In this document: positions 10,081 to 22,765 of the stretch, piece after piece
Layout of the letters: the number at the start of each line of letters is the position of its first letter
Numbering within the stretch: position 1 is the stretch's first letter
Assembly: GCA_936450465.1 (NCBI GenBank)
Contig: OW388297.1
Span: 61,322,581 to 61,386,580 of the forward strand
DNA: 64,000 bases
Direction of reading: 5' to 3'
Source of the DNA: Gibbula magus
Lineage: Eukaryota > Mollusca > Gastropoda > Trochida > Trochidae
Notes under the pieces: model-generated
Told to the model about the DNA's origin: nothing
Seen by the model: only the letters and a program-made list of their open reading frames with translations
The model's database searches: none
Position numbers and translations under genes: made by a program

Positions 10081-10708
10081 GTATATGGCATCTCTCATTA
10101 TCCCAACCACAACTAACGCTCGATGAACGGACGTAAAGCCCCCATAAAAAATACATCCACAACTTGTATTTGACATGACAGGGGGCTCCGGTTAAAGTTA
10201 TCTTAACGAGTAGACCTAGGGTCATTTGCATTCATTTGCTCATATTAAATTGTTCTTTTATAATAAAACCCAGTAAGTATTGGATCCCTTCAATGAGTAG
10301 AATTCAGTTGCTTATGGGTATTTAAGAAATGAGTTTGATATAAATATCCAACCATGAACCTATACACTTAACCAAGGCAGTAATATTGTATTTGTGGCGG
10401 TTCTCAAGAATAATTCGACAAATAAAACGTAAGAAATGTACATTTAGTACTATTCCGTAATATGTTTGAAGGGGTATTGAAAACTATACTAAACACCCAA
10501 AAGATTTTTAAAAACTAAAATACCAAAGTACAAAATGAACATTTTATGATCCATTTCCATACTCAACTATTATACCCTTTAAATTGTTTTCAACTTTGGG
10601 GAGGCCATAGGAAACTTTGTCCTCAAACCACTAGATCAGTAGAGCGGAACATCAACAATAAGCTTGAGAAACTCACGTTCGTTCACACTGTTGTCAAATA
10701 TTCTAATG

Positions 10709-10860
10709 TAAATGAACTGGTTGTTGGTGGTCTTTTGCATGAGCTGATAAAACACAATCGCAGACGCCGCAAAAGAGCTACATAAGAGACAGGCGTATGT
10801 ACATCAGTGTCGCAATCAATTGTATATATACGTAGACGTATACAAGAAATTAAATCACCG
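10709..10860 (+). repeat. Diverged direct repeat, copy 2
   Basis: Second copy of the 9933-10080 segment, about 776 bp downstream in the same orientation. Differences are scattered and suggest an old duplication or two copies of one dispersed element. Confidence 0.5.
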
Positions 10861-11514
10861 GGGCTGTTGTACACGACTAGACAGTTTCCGGTCATTGGGA
10901 ACCACTCGTCATACTCAGGTATTGATGATACCTTCACAGGCGTGATTAGCAGGCAGGGTATTCAAAGCATAGTCGTGGAGCGTCTTTAACTTCATGAGAC
11001 AGCGTAATTAAACACTGAAGTTTAAATTCTTTGGTTTTGATATCGTCAATCTAATCTTATAGTTCTTTAATTATAACAAACATGAAAGGTCACAAGTTTC
11101 GTGTTCACTGCAGTATAGTATGAAAATTAGCGTGTAAATAGATAACACTTTTGAACAATGGTGAGCTCACAAATATGAAATATAAGGAAATTTGAAAAAG
11201 TTATGCATACTATTTATTTCATTACATATGTTACGTATTGATAAGTATCCACACTTATACGTGAGTTTGTAGACGTCTGTGAAAATATTATTAAAACCCC
11301 ATTTCCACAAAGATGAAGATTGTTTTATATAAGTGTCACACACAAACTGACTTATGAGGCACTATAAAACATAGTATACATAAGAATAAACACACTTTTC
11401 AAAGGAAATACCCTGGTATAATGTCAATAACCAAGAGAAACATTATGAAATTTACATGTACACCTAGGCTCATTCATGTAAAATTACTGTAGTTGGTTAT
11501 ACATTATTATAAGG

Positions 11515-11603
11515 ATAAGCCATGATACCGAGGATATGGTAAGGTTGTCGATCCTGACTATCAGGGTCTACAACCTTACCATATCCTCGGTATCATAGCT
11601 TAT
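11515..11603. repeat. 89 bp near-perfect palindrome
   Basis: Left arm ATAAGCCATGATACCGAGGA and on to GGTAAGGTTGT, then an inner part (GATCCTGA-cta-TCAGGGTC) that also pairs, then the complementary right arm ending TATCATAGCTTAT. About 43 stem pairs with only a few mismatches and a 3 nt loop. As RNA it would be a long hairpin; as DNA it could be a fold-back MITE. Confidence 0.85.
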
Positions 11604-11764
11604 AAATATTATCAACCGTTTTTAAATATAAAAGACGCTTTCTTATCCCGTTATCGAAAACCCAGGATTCTATATAGAGTCGTTCGTAAAATCCTTGTTC
11701 ACTGTCTCAATCCCAGTACGGCAAAGATTTCTATGTAAGGTTCTTCTTGACCGTTGTTTTCCAT

Positions 11765-11852
11765 GTGCCTTCTTGGCGCAGCACTCTAAGGCGTTGGATT
11801 ATGAAAGACTGGTCTTACTGGGTACGGATTCGAGACGCGGTTTCGTCAAAAC
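11765..11852 (+). other. tRNA-Leu-like fragment (pseudo-tRNA or SINE head)
   Basis: TTGGCGCAGCACTCTAAGGCG resembles the A-box/D-arm of tRNA-Leu or tRNA-Ser, and ACGGATTCGAGAC about 50 bp later resembles a B box. A clear acceptor stem and T-stem pairing are missing, so a functional tRNA is unlikely. A decayed tRNA-derived SINE head is the simplest reading. Confidence 0.35.
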
Positions 11853-11953
11853 GTTTGCGTTTCATAATTTGCTCTATTTAAGAATTTTTTTAAAATAGTT
11901 AAAGACAGTTTCTTCAGATCTTTACTTTCAAGCCGTCATCTCAGCAATTATAT

Positions 11954-12044
11954 CAGGGTTTACAATCATTATAATTCCTTCAAACAGGGTTTACAACTGT
12001 CTGTGTAAACCCTCCTGGAGGGAATTACAAAGTTGTAAGTCCCT
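11954..12044. repeat. 91 bp imperfect palindrome
   Basis: AATTCCTTCAAACAGGGTTTACA (11973-11995) and TGTAAACCCTCCTGGAGGGAATT (12004-12026) are inverted with an 8 nt loop. Pairing continues outward (AGGGTTTACAAT against GTTGTAAGTCCCT). It lies 350 bp after the 11515 palindrome. Confidence 0.65.
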
Positions 12045-14607
12045 CGTACCGGGTGATACGATTTAGAAAGGTCGTTTCAAGTATCACGTTATATGGCTGG
12101 TAGGTTGATAGTATATAGTATTACTTATAATATATATAACATATTATGAACCGTTGTGGCTAAGGATTTTGTATGGTGGTTATTGGACAGAATAGAATAT
12201 AGCCTTATAGAATGAAGGTAAATCTTTCTAAATCCCTACGTGTGACGTGTGAAGCTTTTTTAAAAGGTTGCAGACTTTCAATTGGACATCAAAGGGTTAT
12301 TGTTTCAAATATGTCCAAACTCATGGAAATAACTAGGCTGATGGTGGTGCATTCCATATGAGATCGAAAATATAACAAAATATTTTCTATAACCTTGAAA
12401 GTTATTAACTAGTGATAGACTTGTCATGTGCATCATATGCATACTGGAATATTGAACAAACATCACATTTCATTCGATATAAACATATTCCAAGAACAAG
12501 CATGGATTGATTGTGGCAAATGAAGTTACACAATTGCGACAATACAATGATTTATATATAACGGTCTTCGATGATATGTGGTGTGTCTTACATAACGTGC
12601 GTCACCCTTTAGTGGCCATGGGAATTCGTGTGTTTGTACAGGGGACTGGTATAACCATAAACTAATTAACCGACCCTCAAGTAAGTGTTTGTGTATTTCA
12701 ACATACCTCTTCTACCAGACTATTAGGGATTGGTTAATACTTTGACACCTTCACCTTCTTTTAGATCTAACGCACACTTATTATATAACATGTGGCATTA
12801 GGAAGGCAGTAATGAAACTCCAATTGTCATGTACAGTAACAGATTGTGAATTGTACACACTCAGTCGATAATCGTTTGAATTTTAAACGCATCATAAACT
12901 ACTAGTATCATTTTGTTTCTGTATGAATCAACATAGAAAACACATGCATTCGCTGTCAGAAAAAAAGTATTTATTAGCTCTACATTTAAGTTGTGATGAT
13001 TGATATCATTAAAACCGTTGCCGTTTAAATCCGTCAATTTCAACATGAAACGCAGACATATTGATATAATAAATAATATAATATGATATAAGAATATCTG
13101 TCATTTCGTGATAAATACCACGATTATGTCATGTCGTGAGGTAGAAGAGTAGTATATTCTCACTTGCGGCGTCGCTGCAAGCGAACAAGCGAAAATATAA
13201 TCTCTCGTATCATCGTATTTATCATAAAATATATCTTGCCGTCACACATAGAACATAAGCCATTTTAGTTTGCATTGTAAAATTTAAGAATCGACGGAAT
13301 ACTTAATTATCATATTCTATAAACATGAAGACACAATTTTGAAAATGGAGAGTTATTGGACATGGATTTAATGTCTCGATATGGTATAATAAATGTAATT
13401 TTTGATGGGATCTGTGCTTCCAAATCATTTAGTACACTCTATATACGAAATACAAACGCGTAACATACAATGTTTATGTAACTGCATGAACATTTAGATA
13501 TACTGACACTTCCAACAACCGTACACAATATTTGAAACATAATAGATGTTGTCAACCGTTAAATATAATAAACAAAGTCATGACATCTGCCTGTCTATAA
13601 TAATTTGAATTTCAAGTTGTCTTGTAGCAAACATATTAAGCTATTCAATGCTGTAGTAACACTTATATTTGGCAACATTGTCAACGTTAAATAAAAAGAA
13701 GACATACGTTATCCATTAAAACAAAATTTGAAATGAATCAGTGTGTATACAGTACATTATTGTAGTATCTAATTGCCATCACTAGTCATCCTGTGATATA
13801 GAATATGCAAGCCTGGATATACGGGGATATGTGTGTATTGCAAGGGGCAGTCTGTGCGGCTATCACCATAAACCAATTTAAAAATACGTACGGATGTGTA
13901 TTGTCGCCAATACTGTTAATTCAATCTGAATAAATTTACACGTGTGTAGTTGACTCAGAGATATACTCAAGTGGTCACTGGAATGTTCAGGAGATACGGT
14001 TCACTGACTTCAATGAAAAACGCTAAAAAATCTGAGAAAGTGGTATATTTATTTTTTATTACATTTGAATGCAAACCTAAGAGAATATTGTGAAAACGCC
14101 TATGTAAAATTGACTTAACTCAAGATATTTCTAAGGGGAGGCACAATTGTGTGAAAAAGGCTATTCGTAAATATTATCCCTCAAGATCGTAAGATGTCTT
14201 GTATAAAACAGTGTATCGTATTGAGAGAGCAGCCGAAAATGTAAACAAATCAAAAGATTAAGACCATGTTTAATGTAGATTTTGCATGCACCTTCACTGC
14301 TGTCAATAATCTAACAGTGTCATCTCAAGATCTTGGAATTGGAGACTAATTTCAAAAGTTCGAATTGATTACATAAATCGTGTTTGGATAATTCAAAATT
14401 GGTGACTGGGTGTTAAAATACACGATTTAATCTTATCTTTAATATATAAAGGCATTTCACATACATCTCCGACAGTAGTTTTTAGTAGTTATTGCTATAG
14501 AGGAATTGTTATAACAGTCGTTTAAAACGTAACGCTTCTCATTTTCTATCCAGTGATTCTTGAACATATATATTGAACTTCTTTCATTTAGAAGTTGGTT
14601 AGATGAA
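12045..14607. other. Intergenic, nothing recognised
   Basis: AT-rich, no supported ORF and no clear repeat structure. Confidence 0.55.
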
Positions 14608-14749
14608 GGAGAACGAGTTCTATGGATATACACTTTCTTTATTGCAGGAGTGCGACGTTTCGATGTACCTTGATAACGGTGTTAGAATCTACATCGAAAG
14701 GTCGCACTTCTACAATAAAGAAGTTGTATATCCATAGAACTTGTTCTCC
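14608..14749. repeat. 142 bp hairpin, about 60 bp arms
   Basis: The left arm GGAGAACGAGTTCTATGGAT through GAGTGCGACGTTTCGATGTA is inverted at 14689-14749 (TACATCGAAAGGTCGCACTTC through ATCCATAGAACTTGTTCTCC). A 22 nt loop separates the arms, and only a handful of mismatches are seen. A fold-back element or palindromic repeat; no ORF is supported. Confidence 0.85.
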
Positions 14750-15055
14750 CTCTTATATATTGAAATTGATTTTTGAAATTGAAGTAAGAAAACAATATTT
14801 TTGGATAACAGCATTTCAGCAACATTCGATTTCTTTATCTAATGTATTCCACTTGAACTTTTTCCCAAATGCACGGATAAGTTGAAGATAAAGTCCATGT
14901 TTTACTACATTTTGTTTTAAGTTTAATATTTTTAAGATATAATGGACACCGGACATTGATTTTTTTCTTACAAAACCTTCACAAAGATGTTATCCATGAG
15001 GCAGAAATACATTTTGTAATAGTAATAGTTTCTTACCTGCGCACAAGGCTTTTCT
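14750..15055. other. Intergenic, nothing recognised
   Basis: AT-rich sequence following the hairpin; no gene or repeat seen. Confidence 0.5.
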
Positions 15056-15059
15056 CAAA

Positions 15060-15330
15060 TATCCTGTATAACCAATTGTTAAAGGTTAGATGAAATGACA
15101 TATGGTCAGTTTCGGATTCGTTGAAAAGGGGTTTCAATTTGACAATTGCTCGATTTTAAATTTTTGAAATCGACCCATAAATAACTTATATACGGCTTTT
15201 TTAAAAAGTGCCCAATTAAGCCCCGGCGACCAGAATGAAAATGGGCGGGGTGGTCACTGAAGCGTATCGGGCTGTGACGTACGTGAAGGAGCCTCTACAT
15301 GGCCGCTAATCATAATTTAACGCGTTTTCC
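15060..15330 (+). repeat. REP-D copy 1
   Basis: Matches 49960-50220 through TCAATTTGACAATTGCTCGA, CATAAATAACTTATATACGG, TTAAGCCCCGGCGACCAGAA and TGAAGG. It includes a GC-rich patch with a CRE-like palindrome TGACGTACGTGAAGG. Non-coding dispersed repeat of unknown class. Confidence 0.65.
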
Positions 15331-17365
15331 CCACTTTTAAACTGCTCATATAAGACAGCAAAACTTCATCAAAACAACCCCAATTTTCGATAAACGGATT
15401 ACTAAACTATTCAACTAGCGATTTTATATGGTTACAACAACCGGGGCGTGCTTTATTAGAGTGCATTCTGCGCTTTTGTATAGTATGTTTGTAGCAATTA
15501 ATCGCGGAACTAGAAGGGAAGGTATGACAGTTCAAGTGACACTGAAACAAGGCAAGGAGATTATCGCGGGAATCGGGTGAACAGAGATTAAGTAGCATCA
15601 ATTGATCAAAGTATGTTGAATAATCGGCATGTTAATTTTGTTTTGTATGTATTAATGAATAAATATATATGGTAGGTATAACTTCATATACACTGAACGA
15701 TTGACTGTTCAAACAACCGAGACAACGTTGCAGATTTATAAATAACATTATGTTTTTAATATAAAAGATTACTGTATCTGAAGTTTGTCAATTAAAATAT
15801 TCTATATATGATGTAATGGAATGCAAACCATTTTCATTTCACTTTCATGAATAAATAAATGAACTGTATTGGTCAACAAGCTCAATGAAATTTACATGAA
15901 GATTGCTCTATTGTGCACGCTAAACATATACACAGATTGATATAGACAACGAACATTATCGAATAAAAGAATTATGTTACCAGAAGCATTTTAATGAACA
16001 TATCGTTAATGAAAACGAAATGGTTTAATTAATAGTCTGATAGCTTTTATGTGTCACTTCTGCACATCAACACACAATTCTCAGTTTAGCGGACCATATA
16101 GATGTTTCTTCCAGATCAAAGGGGAGAAGTGTTGTTACAGCACATTAGTTTACGCAATTAAGAAGCTGAGTATGTGAGAAGGAAGGAGTGTAATTATGTT
16201 TGTACAGATAACAAGTTTACTGGACCGACTCAATTATACAACACAAGTCGGTGACCAGCATGTCATGTTTATTGCCAACGTCCTGTCTTGGTGACACACA
16301 ATACACTCTACGCGACATTCAGTCTAGAAATTGTCAGTCAATAAACATATCCCTATCAAGTTATCCAATAAAAACTCTTGTTTAAATCTAATGTACCAAT
16401 GAAATTATTTTTAGTGTAAAATCATCATTTCTATTTGGTTTTCTATCTTGCCATTTGCGAAAAGACTTTTGCTGAAAGAGGGTTATTATTTGACCATCTT
16501 CTGTTTCCAAGTACTGTCATTGATGGAATTATAGGTTAACATTTTGTGTCTAATGTGCATTTGGATATTCATATTGTCCTTTTGGATACGTTTATAAGGT
16601 AAGTTTCTTACATTAATTGACACTCTTGATGAATTGTCAATTTAATACGATGTTTATATTGATTATATTTGATTAACCACAGATTTTATTGAAAACATTA
16701 TCTTATAAACTATGAAATTCTGAAAGTTTTTAAGGTGTAATAAGTGATAACTAAATCGTAAAATGTAACATTGGGATGCGATGTTTTCGTAGGTGGATTC
16801 GTAGACGTATTATTCTTTTGGTGTTTTAAAATATGTGGTGAGTTATTTTGATTTTTGTAATGTACAGTTAGTAAATTAGGTTGTCGGTTGATTAACGATG
16901 TTTAAAAACAGGATGTTGTGAAGTGCTTTTATTGTCGATGGCTTACAATAGGGTCTACTTCGCCGGCGTGCTTATCTCACGTTTGTTTTTTTATTTTAAA
17001 CACAAACAATCTCTAACAAAAAATAACAACAACACCGACTATCTGATTTCGTTGTCTCAACTGTACTTCGTTCATATTATCATATCTTGGTTTCATTTTG
17101 TCATCTTATATATCATTAGCATTGATTTATCCTATGTCTACGAACGTCTATGAATCCACCGTCTCTCACTAGTTATACCAATTATATTTGATTTGATATA
17201 TATATAACGATATTTTGGTAAATTTGTAAAGTGAAACTTGATAACTAACATTACTCGAACAGATTACACAGCAGAACAGCGATGTGGCATCATTGCAAAG
17301 CATAGATATAACAGATTAACTGACCGATTCCCCAGTGTTTGCCATTGTAAATAGTAAGCGAATGT
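15331..17365. other. Intergenic, nothing recognised
   Basis: AT-rich, no supported ORF. Scattered ORFs of 60-76 codons lack motifs and look like chance frames. Confidence 0.5.
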
Positions 17366-17369
17366 TTAC

Positions 17370-17480
17370 ACCCCGTCCCTTCACGTACGTCACTTCCGGT
17401 ATCTTCCAACTCTCTAAGCCCCGCCCCATTTTTGGTTTGTTGGTCACGGGTGAAAAGCAGACGATGTTTTTCGGTGTTTT
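17370..17480 (-). repeat. REP-D core, inverted copy
   Basis: On the minus strand the order GTGACCAACAAACC, AAAAATGGGGCGGGG, GGAAGTGACGTACGTGAAGG parallels 15222-15290 (CGACCAGAATG, AAAATGGGCGGGG, GTGACGTACGTGAAGG). Only the GC-rich core is recognisable here. Confidence 0.5.
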
Positions 17481-18615
17481 TAAGCCGCTCTAGTTTAATA
17501 TAGGAACAACATGTGGATTTTGTTTTGGTCTCATTTTTCACAAAATAGTCTAATGAACCAATTGCAGTTAAGAATTCAATAGAAAATATTTTATTTCGGC
17601 CTTCCTTTAACATATACTTAATACAAAAAATTACAAATTGATACGAGATTAAAATATAAAGACAACTTTAAATGTTTCTCTTTATTTCACAATCTAATTA
17701 TCTGAAAGGACATTGCAATGTAAGCATGTTGCAGTTGATACAGATTATTATGAACTTATAAGTTCGGACAAATATTAGGATTAAACCCATATTTAAATAG
17801 ATATACGTTATTGACAGTACACTTCAATATAGGAATTCACTATACATTCATATACAAACTTTTGGAAAATGTTAGTCCTGTATATTATTACATGTAACAA
17901 AAGAGAACTATATCCATGTAAAATATATATTGTTCGTGAAGAAATCTGGCGTACTGCAATTTTGACATACATCTTATATCCAGCAATTGAAAAGAATACA
18001 GTAGAAACAATTCAGTATTTGAATTAATATTGGAATCGTATATGTCGTAACAGCAAAAATAACAAAGTCTGTATTCGATATTATTCGATAATATGACCAA
18101 AAGGGTAATATATTCTATATACCAAGCCAATCAATTATTCTATGCACGGACACAATATTATGTAACCACTTTGTCTTCATCCCCACTATTGCATTCATCT
18201 AAATGTACAACAGATCGGGAAAAGTAATCGAATTCTAATGCAATGGAAGTTTAAATCATATCTTCTATACGCAGTTGAATGCCCTTGTAATTTATCGGAC
18301 TTTATTGTTGAACAAGAGAATGGATGTTCACATCAAGGAAACAATATGTCAGGTAAATTTGTTAATAGAGCATATGCCAGGGGAAGAGAAAGTATGATAA
18401 ATGCACAATGGTGTCAATGATTTAACGACATACATGTATAAGTAAATGCATAGTTCCTAATCAGCTTATTCCTTCAGTGCTCATTTGTTAATTAATGCAT
18501 GACAGGCGGCAGACAAGGAGCGTTATAATGAGGAAGCATGGTAGAGTAGGAAAATTTCAACATCAAATATTCGCTTTACTAATAAAGTTATAAAGTTGAT
18601 TTTAAAAATGTGTGT
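17481..18615. other. Intergenic, nothing recognised
   Basis: AT-rich with no supported gene or repeat. Confidence 0.5.
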
Positions 18616-18619
18616 TAAA

Positions 18620-19480
18620 GTTAACAAGCAGTTTACAGATTACATCTTCTTAAGTGGAAATTAAAGCACAACATGTTCTATGTAACACCTTAGTATGAAA
18701 ATATCAACCATTTTGTCTTAATAGTGAGAAAAATCATGTAAGGGTCCATTAAGCGATTGTTCCATTTTCCATTTTCAGAGAGTCATTGTCCTTTGATAAT
18801 TTTTGTAAAATAACTACTGAAGATAGAGACATGTTTGATAGCTCATTTTAAAGCAGAGAGACTGATGAATACCTTTTTTGTCCAGAGCTTTCTGAAGTAA
18901 CCACTGGGCCGATTCGCATGACATTTTCAGGGATCATAGCCTGTAAGCCAACTTAGATTTTAACGAGTCACTTTTTGGATTTTCGACTTCTTCGTGAGTT
19001 ATCTCCCCTTGAAGTCAAAACTTTAAACCTTCATAGCCCGAATACTAATCAATATTTTTTCACAAAACTTTCACCAAAATATGGGCAACAACAGTCACCA
19101 TTAAAAACATTGATGACTTTTTTTTCGACCGTAATAATAGATTTTGTGCTATTTCGAAAAAACTGAATTTTGTGATAACTTTAGCAGTTTTTAGGGTACG
19201 CGTCTTTGAAAATCTTATCCTATGTAAAGGCAAAACATATAACTTTGTATGATAGCTCATATGAAAGCTGGATACCTGCTCCATAGCGTGCTGCGGGCCG
19301 AATTTTTATTGTGTCCTGTATATGAGTAATGTGCCCTTGAATATGACCCTTTTCTAAAAGTAAATATTTCGGCTCCATGTTCAAAGGGACATAACTCGCT
19401 AAGGAAAACTTTGATTCGAATTCTGTTTTTTTGCAATCTGTTCATCATTTGTGGTTTAACAATTCCACTTCAGAATGTAA
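18620..19480 (-). repeat. Inverted partial REP-A copy
   Basis: On the minus strand it reads GTCCCTTTGAACATGGAGCC, TGAGCTATCA..AAAGTTATATG, CAAAGACGCG, GTCGAAAATCCAAAAAGT, and near 18,640-18,870 the ATTCATCAGTCTCTCTGCTT and CTAAGGTGTTACATAGAA blocks. All are seen in plus-strand copies at 0.8-1.1 kb, 49.4-49.9 kb and 60.6-61.4 kb. Terminal hairpins are not present. Confidence 0.65.
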
Positions 19481-20513
19481 TCATGTAAAAGTTGACTGTT
19501 AAAGCAAAACGTCGACATGAACACATTTGACGATTTTCAGGGGATTTTCATTGGCGATTTTTTGTTCCAAAACTAATGAAGATAAAATCACGTTTGATAG
19601 CTCATATAAAAGCTGACCAACTGATGAAATCAATAGACACAAGAAAAGTAAAAAGTAAAGCCTGCCTGTCTGTATCAATGTCATACAAATATATTCATAC
19701 ACAAAATTCATATTCCTTTCCTTAGTTCTTATTGAGAGGTACAAACTCCAAAAGTGTGTTTTCCTGCCTTGCCATGTTTCTACCACCATATAACACCGAA
19801 AAATAATGGTTTGAGCAAAAAACAAATTTGGAGCAAAGCATTTTTTTTTACTGGTTTTACAATTTGCTTCAGATCCGTTCCTGTAGTTCTTACTGTGAAG
19901 TACAAAGTCCAAAAACGTTGTTTACAAAGATTACATGCTCAATGGTCAAAGCGAGAACCTTGAAGACCTGCAGTATTGACGTGTCAATCCTAGTTAAACT
20001 AATTGTTATTTTATGATTTTGTTGTTTTTGTGCAATTGACCCCGCCCATGAATAACTGGTGATATCTTATTTACCATTAAAGTTACAGGTCCCCTTTTAT
20101 AGCACAAAACACTAAACTCATGGAGTGTTCCAACACAACAAAGCAACTTCCTCTAAACACGTAACGTTTTATGATATTCAAATCCAAGGAGGTGAAACAC
20201 TTCTTTTGGCGTTCAGTTTTAATTTCACAAAATCTGTTTCTATATCATTGACACAGATAATATAATATTGGAATTTCTAGAATTCAGCAAATTTATCAGT
20301 AATTGTTCATCTTTGTGCACATTTGAAATCATAGGTAAATATCTGTTTCTTAAAATTTCATAATAACTACAGCAAGAACATGAAACTCATTTTCTACATA
20401 GCCTTCGTTACAATAATGGTATAAACTTCAATTTTCGTCGTGCACATTTTTCTTTCTAAGATTAATAACATTAAAATTGTGTAATGTTATTCGTAATTTA
20501 CAAAAGACGCTTC
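19481..20513. other. Intergenic with a small internal duplication
   Basis: TAGTTCTTATTGAGAGGTACAAACTCCAAAA (19720) recurs diverged as TAGTTCTTACTGTGAAGTACAAAGTCCAAAA (19884), period about 164 bp. No gene is recognised. Confidence 0.45.
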
Positions 20514-21010
20514 TTAAAGGTACATCCATTGTGTTGTTTTGGGTCACATATTCCAAATGTTAAAAAATGTGTTACTTTATCGAGAAGTACCGATTGTTAC
20601 CGAAAAACATCATTTTGATGATACCCGACTTAGTAAATTGACGATATGAAGGTAAGAGTAGTGATTTCTGATCGAAAACCGGACAATGCTCTGCGTGTGG
20701 CGCGCGCCAATGAGCAAACGTAATTTTTTATTCTTATTTATAACAGACAAAATGATAAATGTGTGTTGATCATGTTAAGTAGGTCATATAACAACTATGC
20801 ATGTAAATTGGGCGTGCAGTTTCGGTTTCTACACATGCATAATAATGTTACTCGATTTTAATTGGAAACTAGTAAGTATGATATATTTGGCGATTGGAGA
20901 TGAATATGCAAGCTGAGTAAATTTATTTGTACTGTAAACAGCACATATAATGAGTCGGAATGTATTAAAGCCTAATAATTTTTTATGAAACACAATGGAT
21001 GTACCTTTAA
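20514..21010. mobile_element. TTAA-flanked MITE, perfect TIRs (MITE-1)
   Basis: TTAA followed by AGGTACATCCATTGTGTT (left, 20514-20535) is repeated exactly in inverse at 20989-21010, giving a 497 bp element with 18 bp perfect TIRs and TTAA at each outer edge. TTAA duplication is the hallmark of piggyBac-type insertion, though the TIR start AGG is not the usual CCC. No transposase ORF is present, so it is non-autonomous. Confidence 0.8.
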
Positions 21011-21530
21011 TGTTACATCATGTAGTTCAGTTAAATATTGTGCAGGAAGAAGGAACGATTTTATACTTGAATAGTGGCACATAAACCTTGAGGATGATAT
21101 TTGACAATGCCAAACTTATTTCCCTTTCACACTATGTAGGCAAAGTAACGAAAGCGGAATAGAAAAACATATTTCCATTTTAAACTAACATACTCTACAT
21201 ATCAATTAGATTTCCTTTTCCTTTGCAGTTTACAGATATCTTCTCATGATAAAAAACCCATGATATAATGAAACAAGAATTCCTCGTAACAACTGCAACA
21301 AAAAGGCTCATTTTTAATACTCGTTTTAATATGTCCTCAAACTCACGTTTAATATTGTATAAAATAAACAAATTAGAACAAAAAGTAATTTGCTATCGAT
21401 TCTGCAACATTGTGTATATCTAAATGCTACCTTTCCGATAGAATGTTGATGGGTTTACGCTGAATTCCGCTGCACCAAACAAGCACATGCATTCTTCAAA
21501 TAGGTACACTTATTAATTATATGACAATTA
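21011..21530. other. Intergenic, nothing recognised
   Basis: AT-rich sequence between MITE-1 and the more complex block that follows. Confidence 0.5.
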
Positions 21531-22765
21531 TATGGCCACAGCAAGACAGAAATCCATAACTGGGGTAGTTCAATCTAAGCACTGGGTATTAAGACAGTGC
21601 TGTCGTGTATCTAATCTTTGCCCGGCGGACGATACTCAGAGAGAAAACGAGCTCCCTCTAACCTTGTCATTCAACACCTCGCTATCAAACGAGCCCACGC
21701 AATATTTCTCTTGTCAGTTAATCGACTGCTTGAAAATGCAATATTGGGAATTAATTTTTGACCCAGGAGTGATTTTCGATCTTTGTTGGACTAAGAGCCA
21801 GAGTGTCCAAACTCTCAACTCATCCGAGGACTTAATAGGCGTTTCATAAATCAATGAACCGGTCTCCCTGATTGTCGCAATCGATTATGTGCAGATTTCG
21901 CTCTCGTTACTCCAACGCAGCTGCTTCTAATCGAAAGAAAATGCCATTCTTTAATCGTCTCTCGGGTTTTCCGTCATGGGGAGAAATTTAATAAAGCACC
22001 TGTCTATTAATCCTATATTAACACAAATGTCAATACTGATATCTCCTCAATTAGCTTATGTTCATTCAGAAAAAAAAATGATTGTGGGTTTCGATTATTC
22101 ACACGGTCTCTGTAAGGGACACTATTGGAATCCAATCTTCGTTTGTAATAAGATGGAGGAAAGAGTGTCATCAACGTAAAACACGGTTTAATGAAAGTAA
22201 AAATATTAAAGACATTACAGAATTTATTGCAAACCTAGACGCTTTCTAATCTACATATCATTCCCAATACAATCACTTTAATAAACTTTGCAACCTGTCA
22301 ACATTTGCAAATTCAGTTCTAGTCTCCCTGTGCTCCTGGTTCAAAACGCTTCAGTGATGTATCACAAGCTAATTGAAAGTATGATACTTTTGAGCAGCGA
22401 ACTTTCGCCCTTAGTTATTTAGAAAAAACGGGATAAAATCCTGTTTGTTGGATGGTAGTTGACAGTGAGTTACTGTGGGTGGGAAACGCGTGTACTGCTA
22501 ATGGAAGGAGATGTCTCCCTCCACCCTCCGTGATCGGCGAGTCATGGGAGCTGTATCAATATGCTTTTGCCGGGGAGGAACTGTCTCTTACTTCGTCAAG
22601 TGGACACGTGATTGACAATGCGCTGCCTTGCTGCTTCCAGTTTGCAGTAATAACAGACTTGAAAGTGACAGCAGTCCATTACCAGCAGGTAGTTAGTGTC
22701 TGTTTCGGTAGTGCACGGACCCGGCTCTCAGTCTACCTCACCATCACACTAGTCACATATTGAGA
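21531..22765. other. Complex unique block, possible regulatory DNA
   Basis: This block has more balanced base composition and less low-complexity sequence than its flanks. It holds many TAAT/ATTA cores (TTAATCGACTGC, ATTAATCC, CAATTAGC) and two longer open frames (21532-21849, 105 codons; 22452-22763, 103 codons). Neither has a recognisable domain. The second contains CAGCAGGTAGTTAG, a splice-donor-like string. It could be a conserved non-coding or promoter-proximal segment of a neighbouring gene, or simply unique intergenic DNA. Confidence 0.25.

Larger units (their letters stand above)
9209..11514. other. Intergenic with one local direct duplication
   Basis: No gene recognised. The segments 9933-10080 and 10709-10860 are diverged direct copies of each other: AATGAACTGGTTGT(C/T)GGTGGTC, GATAAAACACA, AAGAG..TACGAGACA or CATAAGAGACA, TGTATA..ACGT. 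Otherwise it is AT-rich and featureless. Confidence 0.55.

Noticed and set aside
17290..17613. 107-codon minus-strand ORF
   Set aside because: Overlaps the inverted REP-D core and has no recognisable motif; it looks like a chance frame through a repeat.
22452..22763. 103-codon ORF as a host gene
   Set aside because: No domain, no conserved motif and no promoter or polyadenylation context. Mentioned only as part of the complex block.
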